From assembly GCF_004382825.2 (NCBI RefSeq), contig NZ_SDQO02000001.1, forward strand, positions 496,001 to 560,000: a DNA stretch of 64,000 nt, given 5' to 3'. Every line of letters starts with the position of its first letter. The first letter of the stretch is position 1. Source of the stretch: Corynebacterium silvaticum. Lineage in GTDB: Bacteria; Actinomycetota; Actinomycetes; Mycobacteriales; Mycobacteriaceae. The notes below the pieces were generated by a model, which was not told the origin of the DNA, made no database searches, and saw only the letters and a program-made list of their open reading frames with translations. A program made the translations under genes and the position numbers. Below are positions 18,683 through 26,882 of the stretch, piece by piece.

Positions 18683-20059
18683 CTACGTGCCACAGTAGGT
18701 GATATAAGGGGCAGCGTCTTGAGGAGCAGGCTGTTCAAGATCTTCACTACCGTCGAGGCGGTCAAAAGGTGCGGTCGTGGCTGCAAAGAGCCGATGGAAA
18801 TGCGAGAGATCCCCGCGTTCAGCATGCAACAACGCTTCCTCTACGAGGTGATTTCTGGGAATGTACACCGGATTGTGCGGGGGTACGGCTCCGCACATGT
18901 CACGGGTAGTACACCAGTCGCGCGCCCAGGGGAATTTTTGCTGTGTCGTACCATCGCTCAAACTTCGTAGGAAAGTCGTGAGATCCGCTGTATGGCGAGT
19001 CAGCAACTCCGGCAAAGCATCGAGAAGCTTTTCTGCACCAGCGTTATCGGGATCTACTCCTACCGCCTGACCCATTTCCGCCAACCACGCAGCGCGGTAG
19101 TGGGAAGCGAAACTATCGATTTCTTCCCTCGCTGACTCCATTCCGATGAACGGAAGGAGTGTCTCGGCCATCCGAGCAAGATTCCATCCAGCTATGGCAG
19201 GCTGCTGACCATAGGCGTAGCGTCCGCCCTGATCAATGCTGGAAAATACCGTTTGGGGATCGAAAGTATCCATAAAGGCGCAAGGGCCAAAATCGATACT
19301 ATACCCACTCAACGTGGTGTTATCTGTATTCATCACACCATGGACAAACCCGAATCGCATCCACTGCGCGACTAAGCGAGCCTGTGACAGGACCGCCTGA
19401 TGCAAAAGCTCTCGCGCGTTTTCCAGCTCATTGTCGCTAGGTTGAGCTAGGATCCGATGGCTCGCATAGCGCACGGTATCGCGAAGAATCTCGGGACCGC
19501 TGATCGCCGCAAACTGTAGCGTTCCCACCCGCAAATGATGAGGAGTGACTCGAACGAGGACGGCTCCCGGCTGGGGACGTCCCCTCATCACGGTTTCACC
19601 GGTTGTGAACACAGCTAACGATCTACTACTAGGCACACCGAGCGCGTGGAGAGATTCAGAAATGAGATATTCGCGCAGCATAGGCCCGAGGACGGCCCGG
19701 CCATCGCCCCCTCTAGAAAAATCTGTTGGGCCCGAACCCTTAAGGTGAATGTCGTAAAGCAAAGGCGCACCAGATGCCTCCCCGCAGAGGTGGCGATCTG
19801 CGCGTAGCTCTCCGACTAGCAACGTCCGACCGTCACCGAGCAGTGGGACAAAATTACCAAACTGGTGCCCAGAGTACGCTTGCGCATGCCCATCGGCATG
19901 GAATAGATCACATATATTTTCTCGCGTGATACCCAGCGCTGCTCCCACCTCATCATTAAAAACAACCAGCTGAGGATCAGGCCACTCACCAGAACGGTGA
20001 GCGACCGCAAGGCCGGGGAGTTGTTCTGCAAAGGTATGAAGAAACGTGGGATACGACAT
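18683..20059 (-). CDS. Protein adenylyltransferase SelO (YdiU/UPF0061)
   Basis: Pseudokinase-fold enzyme that transfers AMP to hydroxyl side chains of proteins, reported for redox regulation. The 458-residue product carries the family segments YSGHQFGNF, the GRGGDGRAVLGP loop with RE-Y, and the catalytic core HGVMNTDNTTLSG followed by DFGPCAFMD. It ends YCGT where many homologues have a C-terminal selenocysteine or Cys, here Cys. I chose ATG 20059 because the family starts near this point; the frame is open to 20086. It converges on the G3E GTPase gene with a 27-base gap and is divergent from cobA. Confidence 0.92.
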   Translation of the reverse strand: MSYPTFLHTFAEQLPGLAVAHRSGEWPDPQLVVFNDEVGAALGITRENICDLFHADGHAQAYSGHQFGNFVPLLGDGRTLLVGELRADRHLCGEASGAPLLYDIHLKGSGPTDFSRGGDGRAVLGPMLREYLISESLHALGVPSSRSLAVFTTGETVMRGRPQPGAVLVRVTPHHLRVGTLQFAAISGPEILRDTVRYASHRILAQPSDNELENARELLHQAVLSQARLVAQWMRFGFVHGVMNTDNTTLSGYSIDFGPCAFMDTFDPQTVFSSIDQGGRYAYGQQPAIAGWNLARMAETLLPFIGMESAREEIDSFASHYRAAWLAEMGQAVGVDPDNAGAEKLLDALPELLTRHTADLTTFLRSLSDGTTQQKFPWARDWCTTRDMCGAVPPHNPVYIPRNHLVEEALLHAERGDLSHFHRLFAATTAPFDRLDGSEDLEQPAPQDAAPYITYCGT

Positions 20060-20139
20060 AGCTACTACCGTAGCGCGGATTCCCACCTATGATCTTTCCC
20101 TTATAGGGAACCCAAATAGGACTAAGCGCACTCACTGTT

Positions 20140-20145
20140 TAAACT
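20140..20145 (+). promoter_or_regulatory. -10 element for leaderless cobA
   Basis: TAAACT lies 8 bases before the cobA ATG at 20154 and there is no Shine-Dalgarno. The spacing places transcription start at or next to the start codon. Confidence 0.45.
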
Positions 20146-20153
20146 TGTTCTTC

Positions 20154-20921
20154 ATGACTTCCCAGCAGAATCAATGGCAGGCCCCAGTCTCACTTATCGG
20201 CGGTGGCCCAGGAGCATGGGACCTGATTACTGTCAGAGGGATGCGTCGGCTGCAAACAGTGGACGTAATTTTGGCGGATCATTTAGGCCCGGCGTCGGAG
20301 CTGGATAAGCTTTGCGACGTTGCCACGAAAGAAATCATCGACGTATCCAAGCTCCCATACGGTAGGCAAGTAGCCCAGTCGAAAATCAACGAGCTACTCA
20401 TCCATCACGCACAGTTAGGAAAAAGAGTCGCTCGACTTAAAGGCGGCGACCCATACATCTTTGGCCGAGGCTTTGAAGAACTACAGGTTTGTGCAGCACA
20501 GGGGATTGCCTGCGAAGTCATCCCCGGAGTAACAAGCGCCGTTTCCGTACCAGCGCTGGCCGGTGTTCCCATCACCCAACGAGGCCTTGTACACAGCTTT
20601 ACCGTGGTCTCTGGGCACGTGCCACCGCATCACCCGGAGTCTCTCAACAACTGGGATGCGCTAGCACAAACACAAGGAACCCTGAGCGTGATCATGGGAG
20701 TGAAAAACGCACCAGCCATTGCCGACGCGCTTATCCACGGCGGCCGGCCAGCCTCCACTCCCGTGGCGATAATCCAAGAAGGCGCGACGGAACAACAGCG
20801 CTCCTATAAATGCACGCTGGGAACCCTGGCCAGTACCATGCGTACACAGGAGATTAAGCCACCCGCCGTATACGTCATCGGAGAAGTCGCTGGACTAGAC
20901 GCACAACCAGCACATACGTAA
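20154..20921 (+). CDS. cobA: Uroporphyrinogen-III C-methyltransferase (SUMT)
   Basis: S-adenosylmethionine-dependent methylation of uroporphyrinogen III at C2 and C7, the branch point from haem to corrinoids and sirohaem. The 255-residue protein has the SAM-binding P-loop-like motif LIGGGPGAWDLITVRG near the start, ARLKGGDPYIFGRGFEE at the second site, and VIPGVTSAVSVPALAGVPITQRG. There is no fused uroporphyrinogen synthase or siroheme synthase domain. ATG 20154 is favoured over upstream in-frame codons from 20046 because the family begins here. Convergent with yaaA through a shared terminator. Confidence 0.94.
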   Translation: MTSQQNQWQAPVSLIGGGPGAWDLITVRGMRRLQTVDVILADHLGPASELDKLCDVATKEIIDVSKLPYGRQVAQSKINELLIHHAQLGKRVARLKGGDPYIFGRGFEELQVCAAQGIACEVIPGVTSAVSVPALAGVPITQRGLVHSFTVVSGHVPPHHPESLNNWDALAQTQGTLSVIMGVKNAPAIADALIHGGRPASTPVAIIQEGATEQQRSYKCTLGTLASTMRTQEIKPPAVYVIGEVAGLDAQPAHT

Positions 20922-20941
20922 AAACACGCAGATATGAAAAG

Positions 20942-20976
20942 ACGAGAGGGCGCTTCAAATTGAGGTGCCCCCTCGT
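20942..20976. terminator. Hairpin between cobA and yaaA
   Basis: ACGAG at 20942-20946 and CTCGT at 20972-20976 close a long hairpin with GGGC/GCCC and CTTCA/TGAGG inner pairs. On the minus strand the hairpin is followed by CTTTTC. It lies in the gap between convergent genes and probably ends yaaA and perhaps cobA transcripts. Confidence 0.65.
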
Positions 20977-20988
20977 GTAAGTGCCAGA

Positions 20989-21732
20989 TCAGTTCCGAAC
21001 CTCAAAAGTCAATTCTGTTGCTCCGGTCTGCTCTATTGCTAAACCAGCTTTTTGGGCGACCTTTTCTACCTCCTCAGTAGAGGAAGGGTGCGCATCACTG
21101 AGCACCAACACTCGCGCTAACTCACCTTTGTAATGCTTATTAAAATGGCTGATGACTTTTCGCACCCCATTAGGTTGCACCGACTCCACGCGCACCGTAG
21201 TCGCGCCGGGAACTTTCCCCAACTGCTGATAGGTGCCAGAGCGCAGATCCACGATAAAGTCGTCAGTATCACTTAACGCTGTGGTAATTGCTGAACCCCA
21301 GCGTTTTTTCATTGTTGGGATTGTTCCATCTGCGCTGGGGACTTTACTAGATCCAGATAGCCGGTATCGCGGGATAGGGTCTGAAGCCCCTATGACGCCA
21401 AACAACGCTGACCCGATAGCAAGGCGTGACCATGCAGAAGGCGGAAGAGTAGGCGCGTCGAGGGCGTCGTAAAGCACACCGGTATAGCGCAGTAGCGCTG
21501 GCATCGTAGGCGCACGAAGCAGCTCTGTATTAGCTACAACTTCTTCCCGAAGCTTCTCGCTTAATTTCAATAGTGTTAGGGCTTGATCGGGGGATAGTGA
21601 GCTCAGATCCTTAGAGATGGATTCCCTTATCGGGTTCAACGAGGGGAAGGATAAAGCATCCATATTGAGTGGAGCATCATCACCGCCGATGGCTTTAGTC
21701 TCTGAAGGAGGTAACACAATGAGCATGTCCAT
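20989..21732 (-). CDS. yaaA: YaaA family peroxide-stress protein (DUF328)
   Basis: The 247-residue protein begins MDMLIVLPPSETKA, the hallmark PPSETK of YaaA, and keeps the FIVDLRSG and ISHFNKHYKGELAR segments. In E. coli YaaA limits free iron and DNA damage under hydrogen peroxide; that role here is inferred by family. The gene is divergent from proS with only 26 bases between start codons, so the promoters overlap. Confidence 0.9.
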   Translation of the reverse strand: MDMLIVLPPSETKAIGGDDAPLNMDALSFPSLNPIRESISKDLSSLSPDQALTLLKLSEKLREEVVANTELLRAPTMPALLRYTGVLYDALDAPTLPPSAWSRLAIGSALFGVIGASDPIPRYRLSGSSKVPSADGTIPTMKKRWGSAITTALSDTDDFIVDLRSGTYQQLGKVPGATTVRVESVQPNGVRKVISHFNKHYKGELARVLVLSDAHPSSTEEVEKVAQKAGLAIEQTGATELTFEVRN

Positions 21733-21744
21733 AACCCTAGCGGG

Positions 21745-21750
21745 TATATT
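21745..21750 (+). promoter_or_regulatory. -10 element for leaderless proS
   Basis: TATATT ends 8 bases before the proS ATG at 21759. No Shine-Dalgarno is present, so the transcript probably starts at the ATG. The -35 region would overlap the yaaA start codon. Confidence 0.55.
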
Positions 21751-21758
21751 TCTTACTC

Positions 21759-23516
21759 ATGATCACACGTCTTTCCACGCTCTTCCTGCGCACCCTGCGC
21801 GAAGATCCCGCAGATGCTGAAGTTCCTAGCCACAAGCTGCTAGTTCGTGCCGGATACATTCGCAGAGCTGCACCAGGTGTTTACACGTGGCTGCCCTTAG
21901 GGCTGCGCACACTCAAAAAGATCGAAAATATTGTGCGCGAGGAGATGGATGGAATTGGAGCTCAAGAGCTACTTTTCCCAGCGTTGTTGCCCCGCGAGCC
22001 CTACCAGACAACTAACCGGTGGACTGAATACGGCGACTCACTTTTCCGACTCAAAGATCGCAAGGGTGCAGACTACCTTTTGGGCCCCACCCATGAGGAG
22101 ATGTTTGCCGGAGCAGTGAAAGACATGTACTCGTCGTACAAGGATTTCCCCGTCATCCTCTACCAAATCCAAACCAAGTACCGGGATGAAGAGCGCCCAC
22201 GCGCTGGTATTCTTCGTGGCCGCGAATTTGTGATGAAGGATTCCTACTCCTTCGATATGACAGATGACGGACTTGAGTCCTCATATCAGCGCCACCGGGG
22301 CGCATATCAGCGCATCCTTGATCGCCTAGGTGTTGAGTATGCGATCTGCTCTGCGACGTCTGGTGCGATGGGTGGGTCTGCTTCCGAAGAATTCCTTGCA
22401 ATCAGCGAAAACGGTGAGGACACCTTTGTGCGCGCTACGCAGGGTGACTACGCCGCTAACGTGGAAGCCGTGATCACGCAGCCTGGCGTCGAACGCTCCC
22501 TTGAAGGGCTGCCTGAAGCTATGGAGTACGACACCCCTGCCTCTGAAACCATTGAGTCCTTAGTGGCATGGGCACAGACCGCTGGTATCACGGTTGAAGG
22601 CCGTGAGGTTGCGGCCTCGGATACTCTGAAATGCATCGTCGTGAAAATTACAGAACCCGGTGCTGAGGACCATGAGCTTGCCGGCATTCTGCTTCCAGGA
22701 GACCGTGAAGTAGACATGAAGCGCCTGGAAGCTTCGCTAGAGCCTGCAGCGGTAGAACTTGCTACTGAGGCAGATTTCAAGGCGAACCCCTTCCTCGTGA
22801 AAGGCTACGTTGGCCCTCGCGCATTGATCGCACATGGTGTTAAGCTTTTTGCTGATCCTCGTGTGGTCACCGGAACCTCATGGATTACTGGTGCAGACGC
22901 TGATCAACGCCATGTAGTTAACCTCACCGTTGGTCGTGACTTTGAGGTGGAAAACTACATCGAGGCTGCCGAAGTTCGTGAGGGCGATCCAGCGCCAGAA
23001 GGTCAGGGCACGCTCACCCCGGCTCGCGGTATAGAGGTCGGGCATATTTTCCAGCTTGGACGTAAATATACCGAGGCCTTTGACATGCAGATCCTTGATG
23101 AAAACGGCAAGCGGGCGATCCCCACAATGGGATCCTATGGCATCGGTGTCTCGCGACTCATGGCGGTGCTTGCCGAGCAGCGTCATGATGAGAAGGGACT
23201 TAATTGGCCCATTGAGGTTGCGCCTTTTGCTGTTCACGTGGTCGTGGCAAACAAAGATGCGGCAGCCATCGAGGCCGGGGATACGTTGGTTTCTGAGCTC
23301 GACGCAGCGGGCATCGAAGTGCTTTTCGACGACCGCCCTAAGGTAAGCCCTGGCGTGAAATTCAAGGATGCGGAGCTGCTAGGAATGCCGTATGTGGTAG
23401 TCCTGGGTAGGTCTTTTAAAGAAGGAAAAGTTGAGCTGCGCGTCCGCGGTAAAGAAGCTGTGGAAATTCCAGCTGCTGAAGCTACTGCACAGATTATCGA
23501 TATGATCGGTGCTTAA
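21759..23516 (+). CDS. proS: Prolyl-tRNA synthetase (bacterial type with INS domain)
   Basis: Class II aminoacyl-tRNA synthetase charging tRNA-Pro. The 585 residues show motif 1 around 45-70, motif 2 with [17 protein letters not shown], the editing insertion domain (about 220-390), motif 3 with [10 protein letters not shown], and a C-terminal anticodon-binding domain. The length and insertion mark the bacterial ProS type. ATG 21759 is the only sensible start. Followed by a strong bidirectional terminator. Confidence 0.97.
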   Translation: MITRLSTLFLRTLREDPADAEVPSHKLLVRAGYIRRAAPGVYTWLPLGLRTLKKIENIVREEMDGIGAQELLFPALLPREPYQTTNRWTEYGDSLFRLKDRKGADYLLGPTHEEMFAGAVKDMYSSYKDFPVILYQIQTKYRDEERPRAGILRGREFVMKDSYSFDMTDDGLESSYQRHRGAYQRILDRLGVEYAICSATSGAMGGSASEEFLAISENGEDTFVRATQGDYAANVEAVITQPGVERSLEGLPEAMEYDTPASETIESLVAWAQTAGITVEGREVAASDTLKCIVVKITEPGAEDHELAGILLPGDREVDMKRLEASLEPAAVELATEADFKANPFLVKGYVGPRALIAHGVKLFADPRVVTGTSWITGADADQRHVVNLTVGRDFEVENYIEAAEVREGDPAPEGQGTLTPARGIEVGHIFQLGRKYTEAFDMQILDENGKRAIPTMGSYGIGVSRLMAVLAEQRHDEKGLNWPIEVAPFAVHVVVANKDAAAIEAGDTLVSELDAAGIEVLFDDRPKVSPGVKFKDAELLGMPYVVVLGRSFKEGKVELRVRGKEAVEIPAAEATAQIIDMIGA

Positions 23517-23560
23517 GAGCGCTCTTAGGGGCCGGAAACCTTTGTGGTCTAACCACCCCT

Positions 23561-23618
23561 AAAAACGACTGCGTGCCCCCGTCGTGAGTGTCACTGGCGG
23601 GGGCACGCAGTCGTTTTT
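23561..23618. terminator. Strong bidirectional terminator, 21-base perfect stem
   Basis: The arms 23561-23581 (AAAAACGACTGCGTG... ) and 23598-23618 (ending GTCGTTTTT) are perfectly complementary over 21 bases with a 16-base loop. Poly-A before and poly-T after the core make it work on both strands. It sits between convergent proS and the lipoprotein gene; the second arm reaches into the last codons of the lipoprotein gene. Confidence 0.9.
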
Positions 23619-24541
23619 AGCGTGCTGGTCGGGGCTGTGGGAGCGCCAACCGCGGTCTGGGCTGCAAAGGCTAAAGCTAGTTCTTTCCAAGAAGTGGTTT
23701 TAGCTGCAGCGGCCGTAGCAATCCAATAATCTGTGGTGTCTTTGCGCAGGGCCTCAATGTAGTCGGCAGTACTTTGGGCATCAAAAGGCTGTTGGTACTT
23801 TTTCAACTCATAAGCAGACTCAGGTTTGGGGAACTCCCCAGTGGGCGCGAGGCTGCTTTGTAGGATGCTGATGCGATTTTGATGGGTGTCAATGGAATCG
23901 TTGACGGCTTGCTTGAGTAGGCCACTAGCAGATGCGGTGGCAATGCCCAGGCCATAGACGATGGAATATTCCCAGGCGAGGGCGTCTCGTGCCGCATCTG
24001 CGTCGATTTTAATGTCGGAAGACTTAAGTTTTTTATTCACCGAGGGGTCGAACAGTGCGCCTCCCGTAGTCGGTGCTGCTGCCCCTACCGATACGAGATC
24101 AACAAGTTGGTTGGCAGCGAGCAGCATAGATCCCTCTGGCAGATCGCCAGCGCTAGACACGAGCTCTTGAGCTGCTGCTGTAGCTGCATCTACGGGACTG
24201 CTGTTGCTATCGAAATCAAGGTGCGCTTTTTCTATAGCGGAATCTAGAGCCGAGTCGTCACAAGAAGAGGGGAGCGTACCGTCATTTTTGTGTCCGCACA
24301 CGCGTTGGATCTCTGTGCGTAGTTCGGCAAGGCCGGCGCGTCGAAGCGCGGCATAGGGAGCGTCACTGCTATCAAATACTTTTGCCTCCGTGGAGGCTCG
24401 CGCTGCTAGGCGCGTCAGTGTGGTGTCTGGCGCGGGATGCGGAGTAAGGCTGCATGCACTAAGCATGCCGCCGGAAACCACTACGGCCAATAGGAATCGA
24501 GATGCTGCAGAACGAGTCACAAAAGGAAAGTGTACTTCCAT
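23591..24541 (-). CDS. Putative lipoprotein with DUF4439-like (ferritin-like) domain
   Basis: A 316-residue exported lipoprotein of unknown function. The signal peptide has Arg and hydrophobic residues followed by the lipobox LSAC with Cys30. The mature part is largely alpha-helical and resembles the DUF4439 ferritin-like proteins found next to rimP-nusA in actinobacteria (Rv2844 position). I chose ATG 24541, since the signal peptide starts there; the frame is open to 24679. Its last codons lie inside the proS terminator stem. It is divergent from rimP with 37 bases between starts. Confidence 0.75.
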   Translation of the reverse strand: MEVHFPFVTRSAASRFLLAVVVSGGMLSACSLTPHPAPDTTLTRLAARASTEAKVFDSSDAPYAALRRAGLAELRTEIQRVCGHKNDGTLPSSCDDSALDSAIEKAHLDFDSNSSPVDAATAAAQELVSSAGDLPEGSMLLAANQLVDLVSVGAAAPTTGGALFDPSVNKKLKSSDIKIDADAARDALAWEYSIVYGLGIATASASGLLKQAVNDSIDTHQNRISILQSSLAPTGEFPKPESAYELKKYQQPFDAQSTADYIEALRKDTTDYWIATAAAAKTTSWKELALAFAAQTAVGAPTAPTSTLKTTACPRQ

Positions 24542-24565
24542 ACTCGGATGCCTTTGTGCGTCGGC

Positions 24566-24571
24566 TACGAT
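24566..24571 (+). promoter_or_regulatory. -10 element for leaderless rimP
   Basis: TACGAT ends 7 bases before the rimP ATG at 24579, and no Shine-Dalgarno is visible. The transcript probably starts at the ATG. Confidence 0.45.
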
Positions 24572-24578
24572 AACGGGC

Positions 24579-25133
24579 ATGGCATTTCCCTCTACCGAAG
24601 TCTTAACCGAGCTCATAACGCCGATCGCAGTGGCGCATAACATGGATCTTGAACACATTCGAGTCAACCGCGCAGGCAAGAAAACGCTTGTCGCAGTGTC
24701 CTTGGATTCTGAAAACCGGCCGGATTTGGATCAGCTGGAAGTAGTATCCACAGCTATCTCTGAGCTTTTCGACGCCCAAGAAGCTTCTGGTGCCTTAAGC
24801 TTTGGCCCGGGATACACGCTGGAGGTCGGTACTCCTGGAGTGGACGTGCCCCTTACCAAAGCACGTCAGTGGCGGAGAAATCGTCACCGCTTGGTCGCCC
24901 TTGACATTGAAGGAAAGAAATCGATCGAGCGGATTGGGGCAGTAAGTGATGATGAAACTCGAGTGATCGTGGTTAAGCGACAGGGGAAAAAGATCTCGGT
25001 TCGTTCGATTGAATTGGGAGAAAATACTCAAGCAGTGGTAGAAATTGAGTTCGCGAAGCCCGCAGAAGCGGAGCTTGAGTTCACGCAACTAGATTTTGAT
25101 GCCGCCTTGGCTTTGGAAGAGGAAAACAAGTGA
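24579..25133 (+). CDS. rimP: Ribosome maturation factor RimP
   Basis: Assists late assembly of the 30S subunit. The 184 residues have the family N-terminal domain (D-LEHIRVNRAGKKTLVAVSLD) and the central EVGTPGVDVPLTKARQWRRN segment corresponding to EVSSPGLDRPL. I chose ATG 24579; earlier in-frame codons lie in the divergent lipoprotein gene. Its TGA overlaps the nusA GTG (GTGA), so rimP and nusA are coupled, the classical rimP-nusA-infB order. Confidence 0.93.
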   Translation: MAFPSTEVLTELITPIAVAHNMDLEHIRVNRAGKKTLVAVSLDSENRPDLDQLEVVSTAISELFDAQEASGALSFGPGYTLEVGTPGVDVPLTKARQWRRNRHRLVALDIEGKKSIERIGAVSDDETRVIVVKRQGKKISVRSIELGENTQAVVEIEFAKPAEAELEFTQLDFDAALALEEENK

Positions 25134-26128
25134 ATATTGATATCCACGCACTTAAGCTCATTGAGTCCGAGCGGAAAGTTCCTGTAGAGGAATTGATTGA
25201 GACGATCGCTCGTGCGCTTCTTTTCTCCTACCGCGAGTTTAAAGACACCAACGTTGAAGAAAACACTCGTGCTCGCGTGGACATTAGTGCCACCACAGGG
25301 CTTGTCTCTGTCATTGTTTCTGAGCTCGATGAAGAGGGCAACGTTGTTTCTGAATATGACGACACACCCGCTAACTTTGGTCGTGTCGGCGCGCAGGCGG
25401 TTCGCGATGCAATCAAAAAGCGTTTGCGTGAGGCAGAAACCTGGAAAGCCTATGATGCATATAGCGAGTACGAAGGACGCGTAGTTTCTGGCATTGTTCA
25501 GGCAGACGCATATGCAAACGAGCGAGGAATTATCGTTGTTCACCTGGGAACTGAGGCTGAGGGGCAGGACGGCATCCTCATACCTGCTGAGCAAATTCCT
25601 GGTGAAAAACTAGTTCACGGCAACCGCGTAAAGTGCTACGTCGTAAGAGTGAACCGTACTCCGTGTAACCTTCAGATTAATTTGTCTCGTACCCACCCTG
25701 AGCTGGTGCGCAGACTCTTTGAGCTGGAGATTCCTGAAGTTGCTGACGGATCGGTAGAGATTATCAGCATTGCGCGCGAGGCTGGGCACCGTTCCAAGGT
25801 GGCTGTCCGTGCGAATGTTAAAGGCCTGAATGCCAAAGGTGCGTGCATCGGGCCTCGTGGCCAGCGAGTGAACAACATCATGAACGAGCTGAGCGGAGAA
25901 AAGATTGACATCATTGATTTTGATGAAGATCCGGCAAAGTACGTGGGTAACGCCCTTGCGCCGTCCAAGGTTGTGCACGTAGAGATCACTGATCTTGAGG
26001 CTCAAGCTGCTAAGGTCACGGTGCCTGATTACCAGCTTTCCTTGGCCATTGGTAAAGAAGGGCAAAATGCTCGTTTGGCTGCACGCCTAACAGGTTGGAA
26101 GATCGATATCCGTTCTGACGCTAGCTAG
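25130..26128 (+). CDS. nusA: Transcription termination/antitermination factor NusA
   Basis: RNA-polymerase-associated factor that controls pausing and termination. The 332 residues contain the N-terminal RNAP-binding domain (about 1-110), the S1 domain (about 120-190) and two KH domains (KGACIGPRGQRVNNIMNEL and LAIGKEGQNARLAARLTGWKI). The acidic AR repeats of the proteobacterial protein are absent, as usual in actinobacteria. GTG 25130 overlaps the rimP stop. The 274 bases to ylxR contain no gene and no strong terminator. Confidence 0.96.
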   Translation: MNIDIHALKLIESERKVPVEELIETIARALLFSYREFKDTNVEENTRARVDISATTGLVSVIVSELDEEGNVVSEYDDTPANFGRVGAQAVRDAIKKRLREAETWKAYDAYSEYEGRVVSGIVQADAYANERGIIVVHLGTEAEGQDGILIPAEQIPGEKLVHGNRVKCYVVRVNRTPCNLQINLSRTHPELVRRLFELEIPEVADGSVEIISIAREAGHRSKVAVRANVKGLNAKGACIGPRGQRVNNIMNELSGEKIDIIDFDEDPAKYVGNALAPSKVVHVEITDLEAQAAKVTVPDYQLSLAIGKEGQNARLAARLTGWKIDIRSDAS

Positions 26129-26402
26129 TCCTTTATATCGCTCCTTGAACTGCGATAGATGATGAATCTATACGGCAGTAAGAGGGGCGTTTTTATTCCT
26201 GCAGCCTGAAAATATGCCGGGTTCACTTCCCGATAAAGACGGCAAAGCGGAATTATTTGGTGTTTGACGTTTCCAACTTCATCTTTGTGGAGAATATGGC
26301 GTACACTACTTAACGGCCCATCTGCAGCTTGTGTGATGGACACTAGAACGGTGTTGAGCACAAGCAAAAGACAATATGAGATGTGAAGCGAAAAGGAGAC
26401 GA

Positions 26403-26777
26403 ATGCCAGCGGCTTTGTATGGTGACTCCCCCGGAGGAGATCTTTCTAAGCCTACGCGGACGCGTATCCGTACCTGCATCGCTACCAAAGAATCGCAACC
26501 CGCTGAGCAACTTCTTCGCGTTGTTTTGCGCAAGCAAGATGATGTAGCAGGGGAATCGCATCATTCTGTTTATTCGGTGATTGCTGACCCACGTAAGCGT
26601 CTGACAGGACGCGGAGCATGGATCGCGCCTACCATCGATGCACTGGAGCTAGCTGAAAAGCGCCGAGCATTCGCTCGCGCGTTAAGGGTGTCTGCGGAAG
26701 TAGACACAGGTCATGTACGAGAGTACCTAGCAGCGCTTGGCGCTGGACCCGACATTACAAGGAAGACCGAACATTGA
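26403..26777 (+). CDS. YlxR family RNA-binding protein (DUF448)
   Basis: Small basic protein of 124 residues carrying the YlxR motifs RTCIAT (RxCxxT) near residue 22 and GRGAW near 71. It is encoded between nusA and infB as in most bacteria and was described as a nucleoid/RNA-binding regulator in some species. I chose ATG 26403 because AAGGAG at 26393-26398 precedes it by 4 bases; ATG 26376 is the alternative. The N-terminal 16 residues before the motif are longer than usual. Confidence 0.88.
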   Translation: MPAALYGDSPGGDLSKPTRTRIRTCIATKESQPAEQLLRVVLRKQDDVAGESHHSVYSVIADPRKRLTGRGAWIAPTIDALELAEKRRAFARALRVSAEVDTGHVREYLAALGAGPDITRKTEH

Positions 26778-26837
26778 TGAGCATACGATGAAGCATCAGC
26801 GATGAACGTCAAAGTAACTTAGGTAGGAAGTCGACGT

Positions 26838-26859
26838 AAGCCCTCCGGGGTTAAGGCTT
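26838..26859 (+). other. Hairpin in the infB leader
   Basis: AAGCC at 26838-26842 pairs with GGCTT at 26855-26859 around a CCTCCGGGGTTAA-type loop, 14 bases before the AAGGAG of infB. It may modulate infB translation; pairing alone is weak evidence. Confidence 0.3.
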
Positions 26860-26882
26860 CCTTCCGTAACTCAAGGAGAGAA

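Noticed and set aside
26129..26402. Hidden gene or terminator between nusA and ylxR
   Set aside because: Only a weak ATAGAT/ATCTAT hairpin is seen and no credible ORF.
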